From the NCBI RefSeq assembly GCF_007746075.1, contig NZ_CP036339.1, positions 5,919,786 to 5,983,785 on the forward strand: a stretch of 64,000 bases of DNA, in the 5' to 3' direction. This stretch comes from Lacipirellula limnantheis (GTDB lineage Bacteria > Planctomycetota > Planctomycetia > Pirellulales > Lacipirellulaceae). A program made the position numbers and the translations under genes. A model generated the notes under the pieces. It saw only the letters and a list, made by a program, of their open reading frames with translations. It was not told where the DNA came from and did no database searches. Positions 35,976 to 40,784 of this stretch are shown here, in pieces. Each line of letters begins with the position of its first letter. The first letter of the stretch is position 1.

Positions 35976-36054
35976 AGGGTTCAGGGTTCAGAAAAAGTGA
36001 TTGAGTACTTCAGTCTGTGAATTCCTGAACCCCGAACCCTACGCACTGAACCCT
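35976..36054. repeat. AGGGTTCAGGGTTCAG palindromic repeat
   Basis: The left arm AGGGTTCAGGGTTCAG and the right arm CTGAACCCCGAACCCT are inverted, with another CTGAACCCT after them. It fills the gap between tRNA-Glu and tRNA-Ile. Confidence 0.7.
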
Positions 36055-36059
36055 CCGGC

Positions 36060-36131
36060 GGTAGTCGAGAGCTGGTCGCTCAAACGCGTCTGATAAGCGC
36101 GTGGCGCTGCGTTCGATTCGCAGGGCTATCA
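36060..36131 (+). tRNA. tRNA-Ile (GAT)
   Basis: Acceptor GGTAGTC/GGCTATC with two G-T pairs, anticodon arm CGCGT-CTGATAA-GCGCG, perfect T-stem CTGCG/CGCAG with TTCGATT. Discriminator A then CTA. Confidence 0.85.
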
Positions 36132-36190
36132 CTACAGAAAGGAATTGGGAATGAGACGAAAAAGAAAACATGACATCGCGAGCCACAAAC

Positions 36191-36263
36191 GGCTTCGTGG
36201 TGTCAACAGCAGCATGCTCGACTTTTAATCGAGGCGGTGCGAGTGCAACTCTCGCCGAAGCCA
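36191..36263 (+). tRNA. tRNA-Lys (TTT), unusual D- and T-loops
   Basis: Perfect acceptor GGCTTCG/CGAAGCC and anticodon arm CTCGA-CTTTTAA-TCGAG. The D-loop (TCAACAGCAG) lacks the G18-G19 pair, and the T-loop is TGCAACT, lacking T55. Both sides of the normal D-T loop contact are therefore gone. Discriminator A then CTG. Confidence 0.75.
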
Positions 36264-36291
36264 CTGCGATCCTTAGCGAATCGCATGACGA

Positions 36292-36363
36292 GGGGTTGAA
36301 GCTGAAAGACAAAGCACCCGGCTCTTAACCGGGACGTTGCGGGTTCGACTCCCGCCGACCCCA
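36292..36363 (+). tRNA. tRNA-Lys (CTT), D-loop without GG
   Basis: Acceptor GGGGTTG/CGACCCC, anticodon arm CCCGG-CTCTTAA-CCGGG, T-arm GCGGG-TTCGACT-CCCGC. The D-loop is GAAAGACAA and lacks G18-G19. Discriminator A then CTG. Confidence 0.8.
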
Positions 36364-36400
36364 CTGATGTTCTTTGACAACTGAGTTTGCCAAACAAACG

Positions 36401-36471
36401 GCGTCCATGATGTAGCGGCAGCCTACTGCCTTGCCATGGCGGAAGTGCGGGTTCGACTCCCGCTGGACGCT
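36401..36471 (+). tRNA. tRNA-Gly (GCC)
   Basis: Acceptor GCGTCCA/TGGACGC, anticodon arm CTGCC-TTGCCAT-GGCGG, perfect T-arm. D-stem has a mismatch (ATG against CCT). Discriminator T followed by TTT, one of the few genes here without CT after it. Confidence 0.85.
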
Positions 36472-36483
36472 TTTCGAGTGCAA

Positions 36484-36557
36484 CTGTGCGTAGGGAAGTT
36501 GGCCATCCCGCGACGCTTGGGACGTCGAGATCGCTGGTTCGAATCCAGCCGCGCAGA
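36484..36557 (+). tRNA. tRNA-Pro (TGG)
   Basis: Acceptor CTGTGCG/CGCGCAG, D-arm GGGA-TCCC with GG in the loop, anticodon arm CGACG-CTTGGGA-CGTCG, T-arm GCTGG-TTCGAAT-CCAGC. A well-formed tRNA. Discriminator A then CTC. Confidence 0.92.
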
Positions 36558-36562
36558 CTCGT

Positions 36563-36638
36563 TGCGGAGGGGCAACTGCTGGTAGTTGCGCGTGCCTGTT
36601 AAGCACGTCCCCCGCTGGTTCGATCCCAGCCTCCGCAG
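36563..36638 (+). tRNA. tRNA-Asn (GTT)
   Basis: Acceptor TGCGGAG/CTCCGCA with U1-A72 and G73 as in normal bacterial tRNA-Asn, D-arm GCAACT/AGTTGC, anticodon arm CGTGC-CTGTTAA-GCACG. G73 then CTT. Confidence 0.92.
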
Positions 36639-36648
36639 CTTGTTCCAC

Positions 36649-36719
36649 ACGGGTGTGGTGTAACGGCAGCACGCCAGTCTTCCAAACTGGCAGCGGCGGT
36701 TCGATCCCGCCTACCCGTA
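36649..36719 (+). tRNA. tRNA-Gly (TCC)
   Basis: Acceptor ACGGGTG/TACCCGT (A1-T72 instead of the usual G1-C72), anticodon arm CCAGT-CTTCCAA-ACTGG, T-arm GGCGG-TTCGATC-CCGCC. Discriminator A then CTG; only one base separates it from the next tRNA. Confidence 0.88.
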
Positions 36720-36720
36720 C

Positions 36721-36791
36721 TGGCTCCTGGTGTAGTGGTCGCACGACTGGCTCTGAACCAGTCAGACGCCGTTCGATTCGGCGGGAGCCTG
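36721..36791 (+). tRNA. tRNA-Gln (CTG) with U1-U72
   Basis: Acceptor TGGCTCC/GGAGCCT pairs at positions 2-7 but 1-72 is T-T. Anticodon arm ACTGG-CTCTGAA-CCAGT, T-arm CGCCG-TTCGATT-CGGCG. G73 then CTC. The next gene, also Gln, shows the same 1-72 mismatch. Confidence 0.88.
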
Positions 36792-36813
36792 CTCGCAGTA
36801 ATGCAGTGCGTGT

Positions 36814-36885
36814 TGCGGCGTAGTGTAAAGGTTCGCACGACTCGGTTTGAACGAGTAAGAGCCCGTTCGATTCGGGCCGCTGCTG
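36814..36885 (+). tRNA. tRNA-Gln (TTG) with U1-U72
   Basis: Acceptor TGCGGCG/CGCTGCT with T1-T72 mismatch and a G-T pair, D-stem GTG/CAC, anticodon arm ACTCG-GTTTGAA-CGAGT, T-arm GCCCG-TTCGATT-CGGGC. G73 then CTT. Confidence 0.88.
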
Positions 36886-36903
36886 CTTGATCGATGCTCA
36901 GAA

Positions 36904-36984
36904 GGAGACTGTCCGGTTGGTCGAGGACACTGTCTTGAAAACAGCTGCCCGCAAGGGTCGGGGGTTCGATTCCCTCAGTCTCCG
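36904..36984 (+). tRNA. tRNA-Ser (TGA)
   Basis: Class II tRNA: acceptor GGAGACT/AGTCTCC, anticodon loop CTTGAAA, extended variable arm (GCCCGCAAGGGTC), T-loop TTCGATT. G73 then CTC. Confidence 0.9.
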
Positions 36985-36990
36985 CTCAAT

Positions 36991-37063
36991 GGTCCCGTGG
37001 CTCAGCGGCAAGAGCAGCTGCCTTACAAGCAGACAATCGGTGGTTCGAGTCCACCCGGGACTA
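36991..37063 (+). tRNA. tRNA-Val (TAC)
   Basis: Acceptor GGTCCCG/CGGGACT, D-arm GCTC/GAGC, anticodon arm GCTGC-CTTACAA-GCAGA (outer pair open), T-arm GGTGG-TTCGAGT-CCACC. A73 then CTA. Confidence 0.9.
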
Positions 37064-37075
37064 CTGGGGAAAGGA

Positions 37076-37153
37076 GGAAGGAGGAAGGCGGAAGGGAGAT
37101 GAGAGCTGACATGCATTGCTCCCTTCGCCCTTCCACCCTCCGCCTTCCCCCTT
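37076..37153. repeat. GGAAGGAGGAAGGCGGAAGG palindromic repeat
   Basis: A purine-rich left arm and a pyrimidine-rich right arm (CTCCCTTCGCCCTTCCACCC, then CTCCGCCTTCC) are inverted copies. It separates tRNA-Val from tRNA-Asp. Confidence 0.7.
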
Positions 37154-37159
37154 CGTTAC

Positions 37160-37234
37160 GCCTTCGTGGTCCAGCCTGGAGTGGGCGCCTGCCTGTCACG
37201 CAGGAAAGCGTGGGTTCAAATCCCATCGAGGGCG
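37160..37234 (+). tRNA. tRNA-Asp (GTC)
   Basis: Acceptor GCCTTCG/CGAGGGC, D-stem GTCC/GGGC, anticodon arm CCTGC-CTGTCAC-GCAGG, T-loop TTCAAAT. G73 as in normal Asp, then CTC. Confidence 0.9.
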
Positions 37235-37239
37235 CTCGC

Positions 37240-37315
37240 GGCAAGGTACGCAAACAGGCAAAGCGGCGAAACTCAAACCTACGTGACTTTGTGGGTTCGA
37301 CCCCCACCCTTGCCA
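37240..37315 (+). tRNA. Leu-type tRNA-like (CAA by position), short variable loop
   Basis: Perfect acceptor GGCAAGG/CCTTGCC and T-arm GTGGG-TTCGACC-CCCAC. D-arm TACGCAAACAGGCAAAGCG matches that of the gene at 37806. The anticodon stem is poor (CGAAA against CTACG, two mismatches) and the variable loop is about 7 bases, unlike class II Leu tRNAs. A73 then CTG. Possibly not a working Leu tRNA. Confidence 0.65.
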
Positions 37316-37324
37316 CTGCAAAAC

Positions 37325-37411
37325 GAGACGTGTTCCCCGCGGCTGGCTGTAAACCAGCTGTCACGAAACAAGCGGGGTGGCGACGAGGAGGTTCGATTCC
37401 TTCACGTCTCA
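37325..37411 (+). tRNA. tRNA-Tyr (GTA), D-arm deleted
   Basis: Perfect acceptor GAGACGT/ACGTCTC, anticodon arm GCTGG-CTGTAAA-CCAGC and T-loop TTCGATT. Only about ten bases (GTTCCCCGCG) lie where the D-arm should be. The long variable arm has a GTCAC/GTGGC stem and its loop contains GCGGG, complementary to the D remnant CCCCGC, so a pseudoknot is possible. A73 is followed by TCA. Confidence 0.75.
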
Positions 37412-37431
37412 TCAGCAAAGAAAACTTCAAT

Positions 37432-37502
37432 GCCCCGTTGGTCTATCGGTAGGACGTCAGGTTCTCAGCCTGGAACGGCCGGTTCGATTCCGGCACGGGG
37501 TG
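37432..37502 (+). tRNA. tRNA-Glu (CTC)
   Basis: Acceptor GCCCCGT/ACGGGGT (G1-T72), D-stem GTC/GAC, anticodon arm TCAGG-TTCTCAG-CCTGG, T-arm GCCGG-TTCGATT-CCGGC. G73 then CTC. Confidence 0.9.
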
Positions 37503-37507
37503 CTCAT

Positions 37508-37589
37508 GGCCGAGTGGTGGAATTGGCAGACACGCGACGCTCAGAACGTCGTGCCGTAAGGCGTGGGAGTTCGACTCTCCCCTTGGTCA
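37508..37589 (+). tRNA. tRNA-Leu (CAG), regular class II
   Basis: Acceptor GGCCGAG/CTTGGTC with wobble pairs, anticodon arm GACG-CTCAGAA-CGTC, long variable arm GTGCCGTAAGGCGTG, T-arm GGGAG-TTCGACT-CTCCC. A73 then CTG. The only normally shaped Leu tRNA of the array. Confidence 0.92.
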
Positions 37590-37622
37590 CTGGATCGCAT
37601 TGCAAATCGCCGCCGCGCTTTA

Positions 37623-37714
37623 TAGCCCCAGGCTCCGCCCGGGGGGTCGCGTCGCGTTCCGTACGACGAGGTCTACCGAAATGGAAACACACACCCGGGC
37701 GGAGCCCGGGGCTA
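37623..37714. repeat. Family A palindrome inside the tRNA array
   Basis: The arms TAGCCCCAGGCTCCGCCCGG and CCGGGCGGAGCCCGGGGCTA are inverted repeats, between tRNA-Leu and the CAT tRNA. Same family as 26845-26931. Confidence 0.85.
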
Positions 37715-37727
37715 GGCGCAACACGTT

Positions 37728-37797
37728 AGCGAGTGGCAGGCATCCCGGCTGGGTCTCATAAGCCCGGTTCCGCCTGGTTCGAATCCAGGACTCGCTA
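37728..37797 (+). tRNA. tRNA with CAT anticodon (Met-like), short D-arm
   Basis: Acceptor AGCGAGT/ACTCGCT, anticodon arm TGGGT-CTCATAA-GCCCG, T-arm CCTGG-TTCGAAT-CCAGG. Only 15 bases lie between acceptor and anticodon stem, so the D-arm is reduced; total 70 bases. It does not show initiator features (C1-A72). A73 then CTT. CAT could also mean Ile2. Confidence 0.82.
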
Positions 37798-37805
37798 CTT
37801 CCCAC

Positions 37806-37879
37806 AGTCGGGTACGCAAATTGGCAAAGCGGCCAGGTCGAGAGCCTGGCGTCTGCGGGTTCGACTCCCGCTCCGACTA
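37806..37879 (+). tRNA. Leu-type tRNA-like (GAG by position), class I shape, CCA encoded
   Basis: Acceptor AGTCGGG/TCCGACT, D-arm TACGCAAATTGGCAAAGCG, perfect anticodon stem CCAGG/CCTGG around TCGAGAG, where position 33 is C instead of U. Variable loop only CGTCT. T-arm GCGGG-TTCGACT-CCCGC. A73 is followed by CCA, the only gene in the array like this. Confidence 0.7.
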
Positions 37880-37902
37880 CCAATAAGAGAGCACCAACGA
37901 AT

Positions 37903-37973
37903 GGGACGCTGGTCCAACGGGACGACGCCTGGTTTGCACCCAGGAAATCGGGGTTCGATTCCCCGGCGCTCCA
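37903..37973 (+). tRNA. tRNA-Ala (TGC)
   Basis: Acceptor GGGACGC/GCGCTCC keeps the G3-U70 identity pair but has an A-C mismatch at 4-69. Anticodon arm CCTGG-TTTGCAC-CCAGG, T-arm CGGGG-TTCGATT-CCCCG. A73 then CTA. Confidence 0.88.
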
Positions 37974-38015
37974 CTATTTACGAGAAAAACTGCGAACGAT
38001 GAAAAGCATAGCGAC

Positions 38016-38105
38016 GGAAGGTAGCCGAATAAGGCTGGTCGGGCCGGTTTGCTAAACCGTGCGACTGCGCGAGCGGTCGTGTGGGTTCGAATCCCATGCC
38101 TTCCG
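38016..38105 (+). tRNA. tRNA-Ser (GCT)
   Basis: Class II: acceptor GGAAGGT/GCCTTCC, anticodon loop TTGCTAA, long variable arm (GCGACTGCGCGAGCGGTCGT), T-loop TTCGAAT. G73 then CTG. Confidence 0.9.
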
Positions 38106-38107
38106 CT

Positions 38108-38181
38108 GTGACCGATCCCGAAGTGGTCGAGGGGCCTGGCTGTGAACCAGGCGGCAGGCGGTTCGAGTCCGCTCGGTCACC
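38108..38181 (+). tRNA. tRNA-His (GTG), G-1 not encoded
   Basis: Perfect acceptor GTGACCG/CGGTCAC, anticodon arm CCTGG-CTGTGAA-CCAGG, C73 as in His tRNAs. The base before G1 is T, so the G-1 needed by bacterial HisRS is not in the gene. Confidence 0.88.
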
Positions 38182-38183
38182 CT

Positions 38184-38255
38184 GCCTCGCGAGTGTGATG
38201 GACGGCACAACGATCTTCTAAATCGTGAGACGATGTTCGATTCATCGGCGAGGCG
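38184..38255 (+). tRNA. tRNA-Arg (TCT)
   Basis: Perfect acceptor GCCTCGC/GCGAGGC, anticodon arm ACGAT-CTTCTAA-ATCGT, T-arm CGATG-TTCGATT-CATCG. G73 then CTC. Last tRNA before the HNH gene. Confidence 0.92.
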
Positions 38256-38322
38256 CTCACAAGCTATCTAGACACCTACTTACTTACTCACCCACTCACT
38301 TACCACCTTCATCAAAAATGTC

Positions 38323-38796
38323 ATGAACACCTTGCAGCGACCAGTCCTGGTACTCAACCGCAATTGGCAACCAGTCCACGTAGCGACCGTCGCGCGGGCG
38401 CTCGTGCTGTTGTGGAAAGAAGCGGCCCGCGTGGTCGACGCGGCCGACTACCAGACGTTCACGTGGGACGATTGGTCGCAACTCCGTCCGCGCGATGACG
38501 AGCGCTGCATGAATGGCGTCAACGTGCGCTTTCGCGTGCCGGAAGTGATCACGCTGACGGAGTTCGACCGCTTGCCGCGCCGGGCGGTCGCGTTCAGCCG
38601 ACGCAACATTTACAAGCGAGACCACTTTGAGTGCCAGTATTGCGGCGTTACGCCGGGGAGCGAAGAGCTGACGATCGATCACGTCATCCCACGCGCCCGC
38701 GGCGGTGTCTCGAGCTGGACGAACTGCGTCCTTGCCTGCGTCGACTGCAATAGCCGCAAGGCTGATCGCACGCCGCAGCAAGCGCGGATGACCTGA
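38323..38796 (+). CDS. HNH endonuclease inside the tRNA array, C-terminus frameshifted
   Basis: This 157-aa frame begins NTLQRPVLVLNRNWQPVHVA, continues with the HNH zinc/catalytic block (HFECQYCGV, LTIDHVIPRARGG, NCVLACVDCNSRKADRTPQQ) and stops at 38796. The family normally continues for about 40 residues. These residues (SPEWRPAYADHRLRLESWSK ... YWNVPLKG) are present in the -1 frame up to 38912, so one base seems lost near 38790. The catalytic HNH core is complete. It has the same direction as the tRNAs on both sides, as in phage and plasmid tRNA clusters where HNH genes are frequent. Confidence 0.88.
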   Translation: MNTLQRPVLVLNRNWQPVHVATVARALVLLWKEAARVVDAADYQTFTWDDWSQLRPRDDERCMNGVNVRFRVPEVITLTEFDRLPRRAVAFSRRNIYKRDHFECQYCGVTPGSEELTIDHVIPRARGGVSSWTNCVLACVDCNSRKADRTPQQARMT

Positions 38797-38912
38797 AGCG
38801 AGTTCCCGTGTCTCCTGAGTGGCGGCCGGCGTATGCCGACCATCGCCTCCGATTGGAGAGTTGGTCGAAGTTTGTCAGCGAGGCCTACTGGAACGTGCCG
38901 CTGAAGGGTTAG
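38797..38912 (+). other. Displaced C-terminal coding remnant of the HNH gene
   Basis: In the frame ending with TAG at 38910-38912 the sequence reads LKRVPVSPEWRPAYADHRLR, then LESWSKFVSEAYWNVPLKG, the expected tail of this HNH group. No slippery heptamer is seen at the junction, which favours a one-base deletion or a sequencing error over programmed frameshifting. Confidence 0.75.
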
Positions 38913-38934
38913 TCGACAGTTTTTTGTGGGAGGG

Positions 38935-39015
38935 GTCTCAGACCCCGATGACGGTTCGCTGATCGACGTCGGTTCCAATCGCAACGTGAAATCGGCGTCG
39001 GAGACGCCTCCCACA
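38935..39015. repeat. TGTGGGAGGGGTCTC...GAGACGCCTCCCACA palindrome (family G)
   Basis: Inverted arms around a 50-base centre. A second copy is at 40508-40598. Both lie inside the tRNA array. Confidence 0.85.
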
Positions 39016-39057
39016 GATAGCTCGTTTGAAGTGGAAGAGAAGAAAGGTGATCGAGTC

Positions 39058-39101
39058 CCCCGTTGGTGCGCTCGGCGCGCCGGGCGCATCGACGGGGTTT
39101 T
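39058..39101 (+). terminator. Intrinsic terminator-like hairpin within the array
   Basis: The arms CCCCGTTGGTGCGC and GCGCATCGACGGGG form a 14-bp stem with two G-T pairs, followed directly by TTTT. It lies behind the HNH gene and one base before tRNA-Trp. Confidence 0.75.
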
Positions 39102-39102
39102 C

Positions 39103-39172
39103 AGGTCTGTGCTCCTGGGAGAGCAGTCAGCCTCCAAAACTGACGGACCAGGTTCAACTCCTGGCGGACCTG
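39103..39172 (+). tRNA. tRNA-Trp (CCA)
   Basis: Acceptor AGGTCTG/CGGACCT with A1-U72 and G73 as in bacterial Trp tRNA, anticodon loop CTCCAAA, T-arm CCAGG-TTCAACT-CCTGG. The D-arm is short (CTC/GAG with a six-base loop); total 70 bases. Followed by CTG. Confidence 0.86.
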
Positions 39173-39185
39173 CTGCAAGAAGTGT

Positions 39186-39257
39186 TCCGGCGTGGCAGAG
39201 CGGCGATGCAGCTGTTTTGTAAACAGCCCCACGGGGGTTCAAATCCCTCCGCCGGAT
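39186..39257 (+). tRNA. tRNA-Thr (TGT)
   Basis: Perfect acceptor TCCGGCG/CGCCGGA, D-stem GCA/TGC, anticodon arm GCTGT-TTTGTAA-ACAGC, T-loop TTCAAAT. Discriminator T followed by TGA. Confidence 0.88.
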
Positions 39258-39282
39258 TGAATTGAATGGCAAGCGTTCTTTA

Positions 39283-39307
39283 GCCCCCGGTTCTTCAAAC
39301 CGGGGGC
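39283..39307. repeat. Perfect 10-bp hairpin GCCCCCGGTT/AACCGGGGGC
   Basis: Stem of ten pairs with loop CTTCA, between tRNA-Thr and tRNA-Arg. It has no T-run. It looks like a short relative of family A. Confidence 0.7.
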
Positions 39308-39331
39308 CACGCGGCCCGCCCAACAACCAAT

Positions 39332-39404
39332 GCCCAGTGAGTGTGCCGGAGACGCACGCGACGCTTCGAACGTCGAAGAAGGGGTTCGATTCCTCTACTG
39401 GGTG
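39332..39404 (+). tRNA. tRNA-Arg (TCG)
   Basis: Acceptor GCCCAGT/ACTGGGT, D-stem GTG/CAC, anticodon arm CGACG-CTTCGAA-CGTCG, T-arm AGGGG-TTCGATT-CCTCT. G73 then CTG. Confidence 0.9.
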
Positions 39405-39417
39405 CTGAGCAGCATTG

Positions 39418-39503
39418 CAGCCCTCGGCTCCGCCGGGGGGGTAGCACGACGCGAGGCCTTGCCAACTGGCATGGTTGCCGACCTCCTGGCAGAGCCAGGG
39501 GCT
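39418..39503. repeat. Family A palindrome, reverse orientation, inside the array
   Basis: Starts CAGCCCTCGGCTCCGCCGGG and ends GGCAGAGCCAGGGGCTA. It matches the copy at 26845 read on the other strand. Confidence 0.85.
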
Positions 39504-39517
39504 AAAAGAAAAATTCC

Positions 39518-39590
39518 ATCCTCGGAGTGTGCCGGATCCGCACGCAACCCTGCGAAGGTTGAAGACCAGGTTCAATTCCTGGCGAGGGCG
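39518..39590 (+). tRNA. tRNA-Arg (GCG)
   Basis: Acceptor ATCCTCG/CGAGGGC with 1-72 A-C mismatch, the same D-arm as the Arg (TCG) gene, anticodon arm CAACC-CTGCGAA-GGTTG, T-arm CCAGG-TTCAATT-CCTGG. A G34 Arg tRNA for CGY codons is unusual in bacteria, which normally use ACG. G73 then CTG. Confidence 0.8.
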
Positions 39591-39630
39591 CTGGTTAGTT
39601 TTTCCATTTCCTAGTTTTTGGAGTAGTTCC

Positions 39631-40434
39631 ATGAACGCGCATCCGATTGAACGGCACTTCGCCCGGATCGGCGCGCGCGCTAGACTGAGCGCGGGCACCC
39701 ATCGGCGCCTGCGGACCAATGGCGTCTCGATCGACATTGGTCGCGACGGCGACGGTGAGTTCTTCGACGTCGCTTTGGCAAGTCCCACGCCCGCCGAATT
39801 GATTGTGCTCGACGTCCAGCCCGCCAGTCGCCATCTCCTGTTGATGGCGGCCGGCGGTACGGGCAAGCACAAGTTCCTCTGCGGGCACGACGAGCGTCAC
39901 TGGTTCGTCGCCGCCGTCCCTGAAAGCCGAGCGGCTTCGACGGTGGAGACGGCGATGGAGGCGCTCAAGCCGGACGTCGTTCGGTTTGAGCAGTCGCGTC
40001 GCCGCGTGAAGCCGCGGCTCCGCAACCTTCGCCGCAACGAGGCTTTTGTCCGCCAAGGGGAGTGGTTCTTCGTACCGCTGCCTTTGGGAACCAAGGTGAA
40101 CGAGTCGGTCATCTTGCGGAACGAGCGGCTGCAACGCGGCGCCGGCAAGCCTCATATCGTCGATGAGCTCGTTCGCGACGGCGGTCAGGCGGTTTACGTC
40201 AGCAACGCGTATCCCAACGGGCTCACCCCAAGGGAGTACATGAAGCTGATCAGCCGTCGGCCCGAGTTGCGATCGATCAGCTGGGTGATCCAACGACGCA
40301 ACCCTCGCGCGTTCGTTCGCGGGAAGGTTCGCCACCCCGATCACAAGACGATCAAGCTCGACGATTGGCGACTGGTGGTGATGAACACCGAAACGCAGTC
40401 CGCGGCCATGCGGCACGTGGCCTTCATCGACTAA
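39631..40434 (+). CDS. Unknown 267-aa protein encoded inside the tRNA array
   Basis: The ATG at 39631 follows GGAG by 8 bases. The protein (MNAHPIERHFARIGARARLS onwards) is rich in Arg and has no signal peptide or membrane helix. Segments that look structured are the VSIDIGRDGDGEFFDVAL strand pair, LIVLDVQPASRHLLLMAA, a basic stretch SRRRVKPRLRNLRRNEAFVR, GEWFFVPLP, and the C-terminal VRHPDHKTIKLDDWRLVVMN. I do not recognise a family. The basic central part would fit nucleic-acid binding. It sits between tRNA-Arg and tRNA-Cys in the same direction, and a long hairpin follows its stop, so it is probably part of the array unit. Confidence 0.85.
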   Translation: MNAHPIERHFARIGARARLSAGTHRRLRTNGVSIDIGRDGDGEFFDVALASPTPAELIVLDVQPASRHLLLMAAGGTGKHKFLCGHDERHWFVAAVPESRAASTVETAMEALKPDVVRFEQSRRRVKPRLRNLRRNEAFVRQGEWFFVPLPLGTKVNESVILRNERLQRGAGKPHIVDELVRDGGQAVYVSNAYPNGLTPREYMKLISRRPELRSISWVIQRRNPRAFVRGKVRHPDHKTIKLDDWRLVVMNTETQSAAMRHVAFID

Positions 40435-40436
40435 CG

Positions 40437-40466
40437 CGTTGGGCCGTCGGCAACGGCGGCCCAACG
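40437..40466 (+). terminator. Hairpin directly after the unknown array gene
   Basis: The arms CGTTGGGCCG and CGGCCCAACG make a perfect 10-bp stem right behind the stop codon. There is no T-run, so it may be a processing or stability element rather than a terminator. Confidence 0.55.
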
Positions 40467-40507
40467 TGATTGGTGCTGGAGCCTCATAAGGCATTGCTCG
40501 AATGTTA

Positions 40508-40598
40508 TGTGGGAGGGGTCTCCGACGCAGAAGCAGCGCCAAGATATCACGGCGGCCTGCCGTGGTGACAGGCATCGGCGTCGGAGACGCCTCCCACA
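40508..40598. repeat. Family G palindrome, second copy in the array
   Basis: The arms TGTGGGAGGGGTCTCCGACG and GTCGGAGACGCCTCCCACA are inverted. It ends four bases before tRNA-Cys. Confidence 0.85.
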
Positions 40599-40601
40599 AA
40601 C

Positions 40602-40667
40602 GGCGCCCAACGGCGAGGCGGCTGCCTGCAAAGCAGCTTGGAGCGGGTTCGACTCCCGCCGGCGTCT
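40602..40667 (+). tRNA. tRNA-Cys (GCA), shortened D-arm
   Basis: Acceptor GGCGCCC/CGGCGTC (C7-C66 mismatch), anticodon arm GCTGC-CTGCAAA-GCAGC, T-arm GCGGG-TTCGACT-CCCGC, U73 as in bacterial Cys. Only about 12 bases replace the D-arm, total 66 bases. Followed by CTC. Confidence 0.8.
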
Positions 40668-40784
40668 CTTGAATGCAGTTTGTATGCAAGGTTTGACGCG
40701 CCGAAGCCAGCGGCGCGCTCCGCTCCACTTAACCGGTTAGCGCAGCGCGTTCCGAACATGGGCTCGAACGGACGCGTCGTCCGC

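Noticed and set aside
36325..36744. Long minus-strand open frame with GIEPP/GIEPA-type repeats across the tRNA array
   Set aside because: It is the antisense reading of successive tRNA T-arms, a well-known false protein. The same holds for other minus-strand frames at 36010-38208.
38323..38912. Programmed -1 frameshifting in the HNH gene
   Set aside because: No X-XXY-YYZ slippery site or downstream pseudoknot is visible at the junction; a one-base deletion or sequencing error is simpler.
38679..39872. 397-codon minus-strand open frame
   Set aside because: It runs antisense through the HNH gene, tRNA-Trp, Thr and Arg genes and palindromes; it has no family resemblance.
39595..40728. 377-codon minus-strand open frame
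   Set aside because: It is the mirror of the 267-aa array gene plus tRNA-Cys; the plus-strand frame has the ribosome site and better codon pattern.
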